A stretch of DNA of 64,000 nt from Stictocephala bisonia (taxonomy: Eukaryota > Arthropoda > Insecta > Hemiptera > Membracidae): NCBI GenBank assembly GCA_035578905.1, contig JAQJVL010000046.1, positions 1,911,730-1,975,729 of the forward strand, written 5' to 3'. The notes beneath the pieces were generated by a model. That model saw nothing but the letters and a program-made list of their open reading frames with translations. It made no database searches and had not been told where the DNA came from. A program made the position numbers and the translations under genes. Below, one piece after another: positions 24,156 to 36,401 of the stretch; within the stretch, counting starts at the first letter, position 1; each line of letters opens with the position of its first letter.

Positions 24156-25524
24156 CGCCTTAACTATTACAGTATGTGGACAACTATCGTAATTATTTTA
24201 GAAAATCTTTAACTTTTCCTGTAATAATAATAAAAGAGAATATTTTTATTTTAAATTTTTCCAAACACTGCTTGGTTTCTGATTCAATTTGGAAAAATTG
24301 TAGACCTATTTTTTGCCTCTTGCAGGCTTGCACAGTCCCGCCCAACACTCACAGGTACGTTTCTCAGACTCAAAGCTCTAGGAAAATTCGCATAATAACT
24401 AGGAACACTCTAGAATTGTTAGATTTACCGTCACAAAGAGGAAACGTTATTATCAGGGTTAACATTGACGACGTAATAAGAGTCAGTATTTTGTCTCTGT
24501 AATTAACGCGTGATAACATACGAGATAATAATACCTAGCGTGCGAGTGTTCAATTATACATAATAATATACCTAACGTAGTTAAATTACATTTATATACT
24601 TTTAACCTATTTTCTACAATAAGAACCTGAATACCTACCGACCACTCTGAAGGTGATCGTGGACAAATGCATTGCATTTTCTGCTCATTTAAATTAAAAT
24701 GGAATGATCAGAATTTGTTGTGACGTCCAATCTGTTTTCCGGGTACCATGATCTGTTTTTATTTCAATATTCCACATCAGAGATGTTTAAGTTAATTACA
24801 ACAATATTATTTCAATACTAAAATAATAAAATTTTCTAAATACTGCTCAGTTAGTCTGTGGAAAACAGAAAGGTTAACGGAATGCCGTAATAAGGGTGAG
24901 AGAATATTTGCACTAGATTAACCAATAGAAATAAAATAATCTGACATTTTATCTATCTCAAAACCACCTTTGATGTTGTAAATAACAATATTGTACTATC
25001 GAACACTAAAGAGAGAAACTGAGAAATGGAGTTAAAGGAACTTCGCTTACTCGGTTTGACAGATTATTAGTGGAAGCCAATCAGTTGGAAGGCCGGTGTA
25101 CCTCAAGTATCAGTTTTATCGCCAATAATATTTCTGATTTATTAATAATTTAGTACAATTACTGTTTTGCAGCCGTTTATTTTTTTAACGATTTTTATTT
25201 TTTATCAAGCGAAAAAAAATTGCTGATATCTGGATTAAGTTAAATTTAGACTTAAGTTAAGTGGAAAAAATCTAAGTAAATGTTAAAGTAAAATTATCAA
25301 AACTCGATAAGTAAAATTTTCATGGTGAATAATTTGTGTTGTATTAATGATTTACTTTGTTTTTTTTATGAGTGCTGAGATTTGCATTGTGAAAAAAATC
25401 TGAAAAAGTAACATATCTTAAACATTAAGAGCGGTCCTTGATGAAATTTAACCTCGGAGCAATTTTTTAATAACGTTTAGTAAAAATTTTTAAATATATC
25501 TGAGATTAGATTTAACATTTCTAA
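24156..25524. other. AT-rich spacer with a weak 108-codon frame
   Basis: A plus-strand frame (24176-24502) has no recognised similarity and overlaps a possible micro-exon signal at 24326-24354. I do not call a gene. Confidence 0.35.
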
Positions 25525-25528
25525 ACAC

Positions 25529-26890
25529 TGTACCGGGTCGTTTGACCGGTACATTTCGTTACTTTTGTCATGGTCTGCCGGGCTGCCTGAGACCACTCGT
25601 GCCCGGCGATTCGCTTTACTTTGGTGGCCGTTGTCTCGGACTCGTTCGTTCCGTGTTCCAGCTCTTGTCTGTCAGGTTGGCCGTCTTTTGGATTCTTCCT
25701 TGCCAGCAGTAATCACCATGTCCGGCTAGAGACTCCAAAACTCCAGGGTCCTTGAGCAGGACGTTTCCACCCTCAGCCTGCCGTCCGGGGATGGTCGACC
25801 ATCTTCACTGCTAGCCTGGCCTGAGGACCATGTTGGAGCCTAGAGTCGCCCGCTACCCTCTCTACATCTTTGGGGTAGAAGTCTTCAGTCCTCAGGTCAG
25901 TGCGTTCCATTTTGTTCCCGGCGGCTGAGCTGGGGGTTTTGATGTGGATATAATTATTTGTATAAAGAAAAACAAAAAAAGAGGAGGTGAAATATAAAAG
26001 AAGAAAAAAAATGTTTGTGGAACTATTTAATGTGGCCTAGGCCTAAAACGTCACAGTGACTTATGCAACACAGCCATGGGGACTTATATGTTTTTTATTA
26101 AAGGGAAAAAACTGTTAAAATACACCAAGAACTTTTGGTGTTAATATTTATTGTTATTTAGTTTAATTAGTTTATTTGGTTGTTATATTTTTTTAGATTT
26201 TATATTTGTTAGGTCCCTATGGTTAAGTATGTTATTTATTTATATGTTTAGGCCTAGTGATGGTTATTTATATTTTTTTGTTAAGTGTATTAGGGGTGTT
26301 TTGGAAGGGACTTTTTACTAGAACGGTACCGTGTTATATATTTTTTTTTGAATTGTGTAATTTTTAAGCTTTCACCAAAAGGGGATTATTGTTCTTTTAC
26401 TTAACTTCTTATTCGGAGCTGCCCAGGGATTCCGGCTTTCTCCCTGGCCTCGGTGGAATCATGGGATGTGGGCTAAATTGCCGGGGTTATTTGGGGTTAT
26501 CAAAATTGTTTCTAAATTTGTCACTTTTAAATTGTTAATTAATTTCTCACGTTTTGGGTGTCTCAAGCTAGGCTGCAGATAGGCCATTTAAATTGTTAAT
26601 TTTGGTATTTTTAGCGTTAAGTGTTTTTATAGTTTTTGTATTATCTTGGTAATTTTAGGGTTTCTTGCTTTTGATTTAAGTGCGAATTGATATTGTGGCC
26701 TTCTGCCTATTTATATTGTGGCCTTCTGCCAGCCAGTTTTGCTGTTTTAACTTGAAATAAAATTAGTTTTGCTCAGCTGCCGAGTTTTATTTTGACCCTC
26801 CAACTGCCACCCATAATCCTATCGCTTGACTTGTTTTGAACCATCCCCCAGTTGGCACGCTTTCCAGCTTTGGTGGGAGGATGGGTCTCA
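25529..26890 (+). mobile_element. Possible solo LTR, about 1.36 kb
   Basis: The block begins TGTACCGG and ends GGTCTCA, so it has TG...CA termini, and it is flanked by ACAC on both sides (25525-25528 and 26891-26894), a 4-bp target duplication. Base composition is distinct from the surroundings, GC-rich at 25545-25930 and 26400-26480. An AATAAA signal at about 26755 precedes roughly 130 bp of U5-like sequence. The first 25 bp form a TGTACCGG...CCGGTACA stem. No gag/pol coding is adjacent. A 4-bp match can arise by chance, so this is a moderate call, and the orientation rests on the polyadenylation signal. Confidence 0.4.
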
Positions 26891-27126
26891 ACACAATTTT
26901 ATGATTCCAATATTTTAAGAACGGTTTTTAATTCTTTTACTGACACTAAATTTCAGTATTCTATACAATAAAGAGCTTTTAGGTTATACATAGAACCCGT
27001 TATTATTTAATCACCATCCGGTACTAAGTTAATCCTAAATGTTAATAATAGGAAAGTTTCTCCTTTTTATTCTGTCAATTGAAACATTTACCTTTAAATA
27101 TAAAAGTCAAGTAAGCCTTAGGCACT

Positions 27127-27280
27127 CGCCGGTGTGGTGGCTTAGTGGCTAAGGCTTCGGACTGCGGAGGGCAAGTTCTAAGGTTCGAATCCCCACTGAG
27201 CCAACGGTCTTTGAATAAAGTTCACGCACAGGCCTTTAGGCCCATGTAAACTGGCGAGTGAAGTTTTATTTTTAAAAAAG
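27127..27280 (+). mobile_element. tRNA-derived SINE, copy 2
   Basis: This is the clearest copy of the family. It has an A box TGGCTTAGTGG (27138-27148), a B box GGTTCGAATCC (27182-27192), then a body with CACGCACAGGCCTTTAGGCC and CTGGCGAGTGAAG, and a T/A-rich tail ending AAAAAAG. It belongs to the same family as 6548-6692, 42522-42638 and 50098-50242. Confidence 0.85.
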
Positions 27281-27604
27281 TAACATTGACCTATCTAAGT
27301 ATATAACAAGCTTTGACTGTGCAAATTGGTACAAATTGTCGTTAGAGGCTATAAAGAGCGATAAGAAATGATTGTGAAATATTTTCTCTCAATGAGTTAA
27401 AATAATGTAGATAATAATTATCCTAACACATACCAATGATGACCTTTGGTACTAATTAAAGGTACGAATGAGAGAAGTTAGGACGGTGCTACTTGACATA
27501 GGAGGTTATTTTTTTAACAATGTAAGGGCGAAATGTGAAGAAAAATAACACCATTTCACGAACGGGGTGACGCAAGCGAAGCGAGTGACAGTGTTAGCAC
27601 GCAA
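27281..27604. other. Spacer ending in a GTGACG/GCGAAGCGAGTGAC motif
   Basis: Mostly featureless. At 27560-27604 the sequence AACGGGGTGACGCAAGCGAA is the reverse complement of the CAACCCCGTCACTCGC-type end seen in dispersed repeats elsewhere in the window. It directly abuts the 41-bp array. Confidence 0.5.
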
Positions 27605-30017
27605 AGCCTACCAAGGGTAATAAAAGGAGTAATACCAAGGGGTACGTGTAAAAAATGGTAATACAAGGAGTAATACCAAGGGGTACGTGTAAACAATGGT
27701 AATACAAGGAGTAATACCAAGGGGTATGTGTAAACAATGGTAATACATGAAGTAGTACCAAGGGGTACGTGTAAACAATGGTAATACAAGGAGTAATACC
27801 AAGGGGTACGTGTAAACAATGGTAATACAAGGAGTAATACCAAGGGGTACGTGTAAACAACGGTAATACAAGGAGGAATACCAAGGGGTACGTGTAAACA
27901 ATGGTAATACAAGGAGTAATACCAAGGGTTACGTGTAAACAATGGTAATACAAGGAGTAATACCAAGGGTTACGTGTAAACAATGGTAATACAAGGAGTA
28001 ATACCAAGGGGTACGTGTAAACAATGGTAATACAAGGAGTAATACCAAGGGGTACGTGTAAACAATGGTAATACAAGGAGTAATACCAAGGGGTATGTGT
28101 AAACAATGGTAATACAAGGAGTAATACCAAGGGGTACGTGTAAACAATGGTAATACAAGGAGTAATACCAAGGGGTACGTGTAAACAATGGTAATACAAG
28201 GAGTAATACAAGGAGTCGTGTAAACAATGGTAATACAAGGAGTAATACCAAGGGTTACGTGTAAACAATGGTAATACAAGGAGTAATACCAAGGGGTACG
28301 TGTAAACAATGGTAATACAAGGAGTAATACCAAGGGTTACGTGTAAACAATGGTAATACAAGGAGTAATACCAAGGGTTACGTGTAAACAATGGTAATAC
28401 AAGGAGTAATACCAAGGGGTACGTGTAAACAATGGTAATACAAGGAGTAATACCAAGGGGTACGTGTAAACAACGGTAATACAAGGAGTAATACCAAGGG
28501 GTACGTGTAAATAAGAGTAATACAAGGAGTAATACCAAGGGGTACGTGTAAACAATGGTAATACAAGGAGTAATACCAAGGGGTACGTGTAAATAAGAGT
28601 AATACAAGGAGTAATACCAAGGGGTACGTGTAAACAATGGTAATACAAGGAGTAATACCAAGGGGTACGTGTAAACAATGGTAATACAAGGAGTAATACC
28701 AAGGGGTACGTGTAAATAAGAGTAATACAAGGAGTAATACCAAGGGGTACGTGTAAACAATGGTAATACAAGGAGTAATACCAAGGGGTACGTGTAAACA
28801 ATGGTAATACAAGGAGTAATACCAAGGGGTACGTGTAAACAATGGTAATACAAGGAGTAATACCAAGGGGTACGTGTAAATAAGAGTAATACAAGGAGTA
28901 ATACCAAGGGGTACGTGTAAACAATGGTAATACAAGGAGTAATACCAAGGGGTACGTGTAAATAAGAGTAATACAAGGAGTAATACCAAGGAGTACGTGT
29001 AAACAATGGTAATACAAGGAGTAATACCAAGGGGTACGTGTAAATAAGAGTAATACAAGGAGTAATACCAAGGGGTACGTGTAAACAATGGTAATACCAA
29101 GGGGTACGTGTAAACAATGGTAATACAAGGAGTTATACCAAGGGGTACGTATAAACAATGGTAATACAAGGAGTAATACCAAGGGGTACGTATAAACAAT
29201 GGTAATACAAGGAGTAATACCAAGGGGTACGTGTAAATAAGAGTAATACAAGGAGTAATACCAAGGGGTACGTGTAAACAACGGTAATACAAGGAGTAAT
29301 ACCAAGGGGTACGTGTAAACAATGTTAATACAAGGAGTAATACCAAGGGGTACGTGTAAATAAGAGTAATACAAGGAGTAATACTAAGGGGTACGTGTAA
29401 ATAAGAGTAATACAAGGAGTAATACCAAGGGGTACGTGTAAACAATGGTAATACAAGGAGTAATACCAAGGGGTACGTGTAAACAATGGTAATACAAGGA
29501 GTAATACCAAGGGGTATGTGTAAACAACGGTAATACAAGGAGTAATACCAAGGAGTACGTGTAAATAAGAGTAATACAAGAGTAATACCAAGGGGTACGT
29601 GTAAACAATGGTAATACAAGGAGTAATACCAAGGGGTATGTGTAAACAACGGTAATACAAGGAGTAATACCAAGGAGTACGTGTAAATAAGAGTAATACA
29701 AGGAGTAATACCAAGGGGTACGTGTAAACAATGGTAATACAAGGAGTAATACCAAGGGGTATGTGTAAACAACAGTAATACAAGGAGTAATACCAAGGAG
29801 TACGTGTAAATAAGAGTAATACAAGAGTAATACCAAGGGGTACGTGTAAACAATGGTAATACAAGGAGTAATACCAAGGGGTATGTGTAAACAATGGTAA
29901 TACAAGGAGTAATACCAAGGGGTACGTGTAAACAATGGTAATACAAGGAGTAATACCAAGGGGTACGTGTAAACAATGGTAATACAAGGAGTAATACCAA
30001 GGGGTACGTGTAAACAC
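27605..30017. repeat. 41-bp tandem array, about 59 copies
   Basis: The unit is ACAATGGTAATACAAGGAGT / AATACCAAGGGGTACGTGTA / A (41 bp). A second unit type replaces ACAATGG with ATAAGAG and is scattered from about 28510 onward, absent from the first 900 bp. A few units are shortened. The minus strand has no stop codon in any phase of the unit, so frames of more than 500 codons appear in all three minus frames, encoding a 41-residue repeat (with segments YPLVLLLVLPLFTRTPWYYS and HVPLGITPCITIV). No initiation context, splice structure or domain supports a real protein. Confidence 0.97.
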
Positions 30018-30900
30018 TTACTTCACTCAACAGGAAGTATTACTCGAAGAATTGTTAAACTAATTAAAGTCCTTTAACTTACATTTTGTCCTTCAACTTT
30101 AATTTTAATTCACATATTGTTCAAACACTATCAAATTAGTAGGTTTTTAAGTGATTTTTATAAATGAGATATCATTAGAGTGAAAATTGTTTGAACACAA
30201 TTTTTATAAAACCAGTGGTTTTACATTTTTGTTAAAATAAAAATAAAATAGCCTTAATTTTGAAAATAATAAAGATCATTTATACATTTTTTAAAATAAA
30301 TACTACCCTCTAACATAAACCCTTTCACCGAGTTTTGTTAAATCGTTAAGATAACAACAAATACAAAATTTTTTTAAGAAAAAAGTGGTGTCTAGCCGCA
30401 AAACAGCGGAAATTGAAAAAATAGTATTCTTAATTTTTAGCTAAGAATCACACATAGAATCTAACAATGTATGTATTTTTTTTCTTTTGTTTTTCTTTAC
30501 TGTTGTTTTTGTGTTGTAATAAAAGTCACTTCTAACCTACTCCCACTGTATTTAGTTTTTAGTAAATAAATGTCACTTTACTAAAGTTTCCAATTTTATT
30601 AATATCAAGCGTATTTTTATTTGATAAAAATTGTAATATCTTAGTTAATAGTTGTTCAATCTTAAAAATTTTCATACAATTACTTTTAGAAATACATTCT
30701 TCAACTTTTTTGTAACTTACATGTTTTTAGTAAAATTTAAGGTTATTAAGATATTTGGCTTTAAAAATTTAAAGTGGCCGCCATTTTAAAATGGGTTACT
30801 ATAAACAAATGAAATTTAAATAGTACATGAACACTATAAAGCTCAACATTCATACAAATTTTCATGGCTTTAGCTTAAATAACTTTAAAGATATTAAGTT
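30018..30900. other. AT-rich sequence, no gene seen
   Basis: No gene. The right part (30700-30900) probably belongs to the dispersed repeat that ends at about 31043. Confidence 0.4.
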
Positions 30901-31043
30901 TTTAGTAAAAAACATACACAGACAGATAGCCGGATAATGGAGCGAGATAGACGATTTGTACATATGACATTTTTTGTTTGTTTTGACCCAAGGAATGACC
31001 TCCAGAAGTTTGGATGGTTACTTACGGGACACCCTGTATATCT
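30900..31043 (-). mobile_element. ACAGGGTGTCCC-ended dispersed repeat, copy 1
   Basis: On the minus strand it begins TATACAGGGTGTCCCGTAAG. The same terminus starts a plus-strand repeat at 51016. ACAGGGTGTCCC ends are common on dispersed insect repeats. The inner boundary is not visible and no coding sequence was found. Confidence 0.5.
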
Positions 31044-31611
31044 ATAATTAATTGTATAAATATATAAAGAATTATATAATTAGTTTATTTATAACGGTTA
31101 AGTATAAACTGTTTCCGATATGTATATTGTACAGAACATAATAGAACGTTTAAATGATGTATTTATTGAATCAAACCAACCAACACAGGTGGCTTATTTG
31201 ATTAAAGCTCATTGACTTTGATGTTTCCCTGTATATTAGTGGATGAGTAATTAAGTAGTTCTAAATAAAGCAGTCCCTCCTAATTTATATTAAACCTTTG
31301 CCAATCAAGATTTATTATTTTGTGATTAAAAAGGTAAAGAATTACCTTTATCAATTCGTTCCGTAACTAACGGAATGAATATTCAATTCAAGTGAGCGTT
31401 ATACAACACAAAAAATTATTGTCAATATTTGATTTATAGACAGAAGTTTAGACTGTTTTCCTATAATTTGTATCTTTAATCTAGTTTGGATTTAATGGAA
31501 GATTTGTCGCTTTTGTAGTCTATTATGTGAAATTACACATTAGCTGAATGAAGAACAACTTGAGCTTCTAAAGATCACATTTGTGATCAAGCTATACCCT
31601 ACTGACAATGA
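31044..31611. other. AT-rich spacer, no gene seen
   Basis: Nothing recognisable. Confidence 0.4.
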
Positions 31612-32020
31612 AAAGGACCACTGTATGTGTTGGGCGAGTGCGTGTGTAATTATCACTGTACGTGTATGTGTGGGTGGGTGGGTCATCATGTATGTACGTT
31701 AATGAGGGGGTCGGTGGGTCACTGGGACCACTGTACGTGTTGGGCGAGTGCGTGTGTAATTACCACTGTACGTGTATGTGTGGGTGGGTGAGTCATCATG
31801 TATGTACGTTAATGAGTGGGTGGGTGGGTCACTGGGACCACTGTACGTGTTGGTCGAGTGTGTGAGTAATCAATACTGTACGTGTATGGATGGGTGGGTG
31901 TGTAATTTCCTCTGTATGTGTATGGATGAGTTGGTGGTTCATGACCACTGTACGTGTTGGGTGGGTGCGTGGGTAATCACCACTATTCTTATATGAGTGG
32001 GTGGGTGGGTCACTCATACA
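31612..32020. repeat. 110-bp tandem array, about 3.7 copies
   Basis: GGACCACTGTACGTGTTGG recurs at about 31615, 31725 and 31835, with a shorter unit at about 31943. Each unit contains GTGTGGGTGGGTG runs and an internal near-repeat of CACTGTACGTGT at about half the period. Confidence 0.9.
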
Positions 32021-32774
32021 CCTTTATGAAATCAATAAAGTGGGTCATATGTCCTTTATAAAATCTGTCACAGTAATATAACTTTCAAATCCATTGTAAT
32101 TACAGTTGTACTGAATATTTAACAAAAGTAAAAAGCTTTAAGTGTAAAATAAATTAGACTAATGATTGTTTAAGTGTGTGGTTTGCTCCCACTTTGCTTG
32201 AGTCTACCCTTTAGCGGTGATAAAATAACTTTTACCTCTCTAAAGTACGCCGGTAACGAGTGTAACGCGCGCTTGTAGTGCTTGCCGGGCACTTAAAACC
32301 ACACTTAGAGTTAAAGTTAACACCTTGCCACTTACGAGGCCAACGACCGACTTGAGGGAAACGGTAATCATTTTAAAGACGAATTTCCTCCTTGAAATTG
32401 ACCCTTTCCTTATGTTTAGGTGGTCAAACAGTAATAAGATTTTTCACTGAGGAGGTTAATTTTTGTTTAGAAACAAATCCTGAAAAGTTCTGAAAAGCTT
32501 TTCTGCGTACTTGTCCTCAATTCCATATAAAGTGTTCATGAGATGGCAATAAATCCCTTCCTGGAACAGTTATAGGCCTATTATCTTGCTTAAAAACTAA
32601 GCAAAATTGTAAGAGTATGGGTTCTATATACTTTTATTTCCACCAAAATAACAATCTCTTAATTTTGAACGGTGGTTTTGAGTCACCAGTATATCTACCG
32701 TTATTTTCACTAAGTAGCCCTTTTTTCAGTTTATTTCCTTGGTAGAATTTCGTAATCCTCAAAGGTAAGGCAAT
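32021..32774. other. Spacer, no gene seen
   Basis: No gene recognised. Less AT-rich at 32210-32350. Confidence 0.4.
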
Positions 32775-34372
32775 AAGCCCTAATCTACATAATTGATACC
32801 AGTGGCCGAATGGCGCTACGAGGACCATATGTGGCCACCTCACACCCACCCCAACCACACAACCCGGAGAGAACTATTATCATGAGGTAACACACCTGGT
32901 CTCCTTCATTCCTGAACACTACCTCTACCTACATAATTGATACCGATGGTTGTATGGCGCTGCGAGGGACATATGTAGCCAACCTCACCTCCACCCCATC
33001 CACACAACCCGGAGAGAACTATTATCATGAGGTAACACACCTTCCTTCATTCCTGAACACTACCTCTACCTACATAATTGATACCGATGATCGTATGGCG
33101 CTGCGAAGGATATGTGTGCCACCTCACCTCCACCCCATCCACACAAGCCGGAGTGAACTATTATCGTGAGGTAACACAACTGGTCTCCTTCATTCCTGAA
33201 CACTAACTCTACCTACATAATTGATACCGATGGTCGAATGGCACTGCGAAGGATGTGTGGCCACCTCACCTCCACCCCATCCTCACAAGCCGGAGTGAAC
33301 TATTATCGTGAGGTAACACAACTGGTCTCCTTCATTCCTGAACACTAACTCTACCTACATAATTATTGATACCGATGGTCGAATGGCACTGCGAAGGATG
33401 TGTGGCCACCTCACCTCCACCCCATCCACACAAGCCGGAGAGAACTATTATCGTGAGGTAACACAACTGGTCTCCTTCATTCCTGATCACTACCTCTACT
33501 TACATAATTGATACCGATGGTCGAATGGCACTGCGAAGGATGTGTGGCCACCTCACCTCCACCCCATCCACACAAGCCGGAGAGAACTATTATCGTGAGG
33601 TAACACACCTGGTCTCCGTCATTCCTGATCACTACCTCTACTTACATAATTGATACCGATGGACGTATGGCACTGCGAAGGATGTGTGGCCACCTCACCT
33701 CCACCCCATCCTCACAAGCCGGAGTGAACTATTATCGTGAGGTAACACACCTGGTCTCCGTCATTCCTGATCACTACCTCTACTTACATAATTGATACCG
33801 ATGGACGTATGGCGCTGCGAAGGATGTGTGGCCACCTCACCTCCACCCCATCCACACAAGCCGGAGTGAACTATTATCGTGAGGTAACACACCTGGTCTC
33901 CGTCATTCCTGATCACTACCTCTACTTACATAATTGATACCGATGGACGTATGGCGCTGCGAAGGATGTGTGGCCACCTCACCTCCACCCCATCCACACA
34001 AGCCGGAGTGAACTATTATGGTGAGGTAACACACCTGGTCTCCGTCATTCCTGATCACTACCTCTACCTACATAATTGATACCGATGGACGTATGGCGCT
34101 GCGAAGGATGTGTGGCCACCTCACCTCCACCCCATCCACACAAGCCGGAGTGAACTATTATCGTGAGGTAACACACCTGGTCTCCGTCATTCCTGAACAC
34201 TACCTCCACCTACATAAATGATACTGATGGACGTATGGCGCTGCGAAGGATGTGTGGCCACCTCACCTCCACCCCATCCACACAAGCCGGAGTGAACTAT
34301 TATCGTGAGGTAACACACCTGGTCTCCGTCATTCCTGAACACTACCTCCACCTACATAAATGATACTGGTGG
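32775..34372. repeat. 142-bp satellite array, about 11 copies
   Basis: TGATACCGATGG recurs at about 32938, 33079, 33222, 33367, 33509, 33651, 33793, 33935 and 34077, with diverged starts at 32794, 34219 and 34361, giving a 141-145 bp period. Units contain CACCTCCACCCCATCCACAC and GAACTATTATCGTGAGGTAA. Copies from 33500 to 34350 are nearly identical, and the left edge is more divergent. Confidence 0.95.
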
Positions 34373-36010
34373 AAGGTTTGGTATTTATGTTTTGTAAAAT
34401 AAAAAAATAAAAATAAACAAAATGTAAACTTATATATTTGTTTGAATTTAAAATGTATGGAAACATAGTTCAAACAAGAATCTACGTTCTTGTAAAAAAT
34501 ATGTATTTGGTTTTTAATTTTGTTTGTATAAGTTTATGGAGGATTTTCTGAGTAATTTTAATATTTCGTCTAAGTAATATATTAAATCCAAAAACGATGT
34601 GTTCACTCATTACGAAATTTCCGGAATCCACTAAACAGATATTAATGAAATTCGGAGAGAAGTTTGCTTTTGTAACTTACACCAGATTAAAAAAGGATTC
34701 TTAAGGGGTATGAACAGCCCCTCAACAATTATTTTTTCCTTAAGAGTAACATTTTGGTCGAATTTTGTTTAAATTACCTCAAAAGAGCTAAAAAAAAAAA
34801 GTTAACATTAAAGAATGCTTGGCTCAAATGGTTTTTATTGTAAAATGTTCGAGGTAATTTCTGGCATGACTGCACTATTTTGCATCCCCCTAAAGTAGGC
34901 TTATAGTGTTTTCTACACTATAAACCTTGTTATCTAAGAGAACGGCAGCAGACTGAGCTTTTATATTTATGTCTTGGTTTAGAGATGGCCATGGCGGGAA
35001 GGGTAAGCAAGTCTAGAGAACCACCCCGTAACGAAGCAAGGGCTGTTGTCTATTTATTTATAAAAATTTGTAAAAGTGTAACCTCTTTCTTTTTTAATAG
35101 GACATTTCACTAACGTTATTTTGGGTGACAAAACTATAAGAAATGTGTGCCTAAAAGAAATAATTTGCAACAAAGAAGTAAGATGATTGTCCTTAGGCGC
35201 TCTCCTGTCTTCCGACTAGATATAGCTCTAGGGTCACCTCCAAATAGACTCCACATGTCTATACACCTTCTACATCCCCATTAGGGGTGTAGTAGATGTC
35301 CACCATTGTTCCATCATGTAAGTTCATTAATTAACTAACCGAGATCATTAGGGGAAACATCGTGCACCATGTACATTGTACATGGCCTACGCCTACAAAC
35401 GGTGGGCATGTATTACTAATATTAGAACATTGATTAAGTATTCAATAAAGATTTCAAGTTCTATTTTTTAATATTTTCTTCAGCAATCTTCCGTTGAAAT
35501 AGTCGTGAGATACTAACTGGTTTATACTATTAAACTTACAGTACAAATAATATTTTATGCTCTTTTTATTAGTAGATACATATAAATACAATAATAAATT
35601 ATTTGGCTAGAGTGTTTAAAATAATGCTTAGCACTTATGGAAGCTAAAACAAGAGGAGAGAATATTTTTATGCATATTATTATGTAAATAACATTATAAG
35701 GAGATTTCCGAGTAATTTCACCACGAACCAAACAAGTCTGAGTCCCTTGAAGCTGGTATGAGGCCCTCCAGGCACGTTCTCTGTGTGCGTTATTCCTGTC
35801 AGTATTTTACATGAGGAAATAACGAATATATAGCTTGTAAAAACTCAATAGCATATTTAAACTAGTTTTAAATAACACTGTAGAATTCCGTCAAATATTT
35901 ACTTCTATCAATACTCCTTAACCAAACTTCCCAATAGTTCACAGAAGCTGTGTATGTTACGTGTATGGGTGGGTCAATATATCTTAGAATTGATTGTATG
36001 ATTGATTTAA
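34373..36010. other. AT-rich DNA, no gene seen
   Basis: No long frame. A patch at 35190-35420 is less AT-rich and contains an imperfect hairpin (CTACATCCCC / GGGGTGTAG at about 35268-35291). Confidence 0.4.
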
Positions 36011-36401
36011 AGTGAAGATAAATTAAATAATTCAGGAATATATAGGATTAACTGTAATAATTGTAATATGTTTTATATAGGTCAGACTGTAAATTTTAAC
36101 AAAAGATATAAAAACCATGTCTCTGCTTTTAAAAACAAGAAACTTGAAAGATCTAATGTAGCTAAACACCTTCTGAACTGTACCCACAGTTTGAATAAAA
36201 TAGATGAAAATGTAGATATTCTAAAAGTTTGTATGAAGGGTCGTATTATGAATGCTTGGGAAGAGTTATTTATTTTTAAAGAAAAATGTTAAGGATCGTG
36301 ATAAATTACAGAATGAACAGGTTAATCTTGATTCCGAAATAGTTTTTAATAATGTATTTTCAGTGATTAAAAGAACAGAAGCAACAGGCAATAGGGATTA
36401 A
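36011..36401 (+). pseudogene. GIY-YIG endonuclease fragment of a Penelope-like element
   Basis: The frame opens after a stop at 36008-36010. It reads GIYRINCNNCNMFYIGQT, a complete GIY...YIG signature with the CxxC pair typical of Penelope-like endonucleases. An R/H region (RYKNHVSAFKNKK, then VAKHLLNC) and a Glu near the end of the domain (NAWEELFIF) follow. At about 36283-36290 an A-run indel shifts the frame: in the first frame TAA closes at 36290-36292, while the other frame continues KDRDKLQNEQVNLDSEIVFN and ends at 36399-36401. The reverse transcriptase domain is missing upstream, so this is a 5'-truncated dead copy. In live elements the endonuclease nicks the target for reverse transcription. 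Confidence 0.8.

Noticed and set aside
27127..27280. A tRNA gene, and likewise at 6548, 42522 and 50098
   Set aside because: A and B boxes are present, but the acceptor and anticodon arms do not form, and the shared non-tRNA body shows they are SINEs.
27605..30017. A CRISPR array
   Set aside because: The units are contiguous without unique spacers, there are no cas genes, and the surroundings are clearly eukaryotic.
27594..30030. Minus-strand open frames of 507 and 550 codons
   Set aside because: They are the 41-bp repeat read in stop-free phases. All three frames are open, and there is no domain, initiation context or non-repeat portion.
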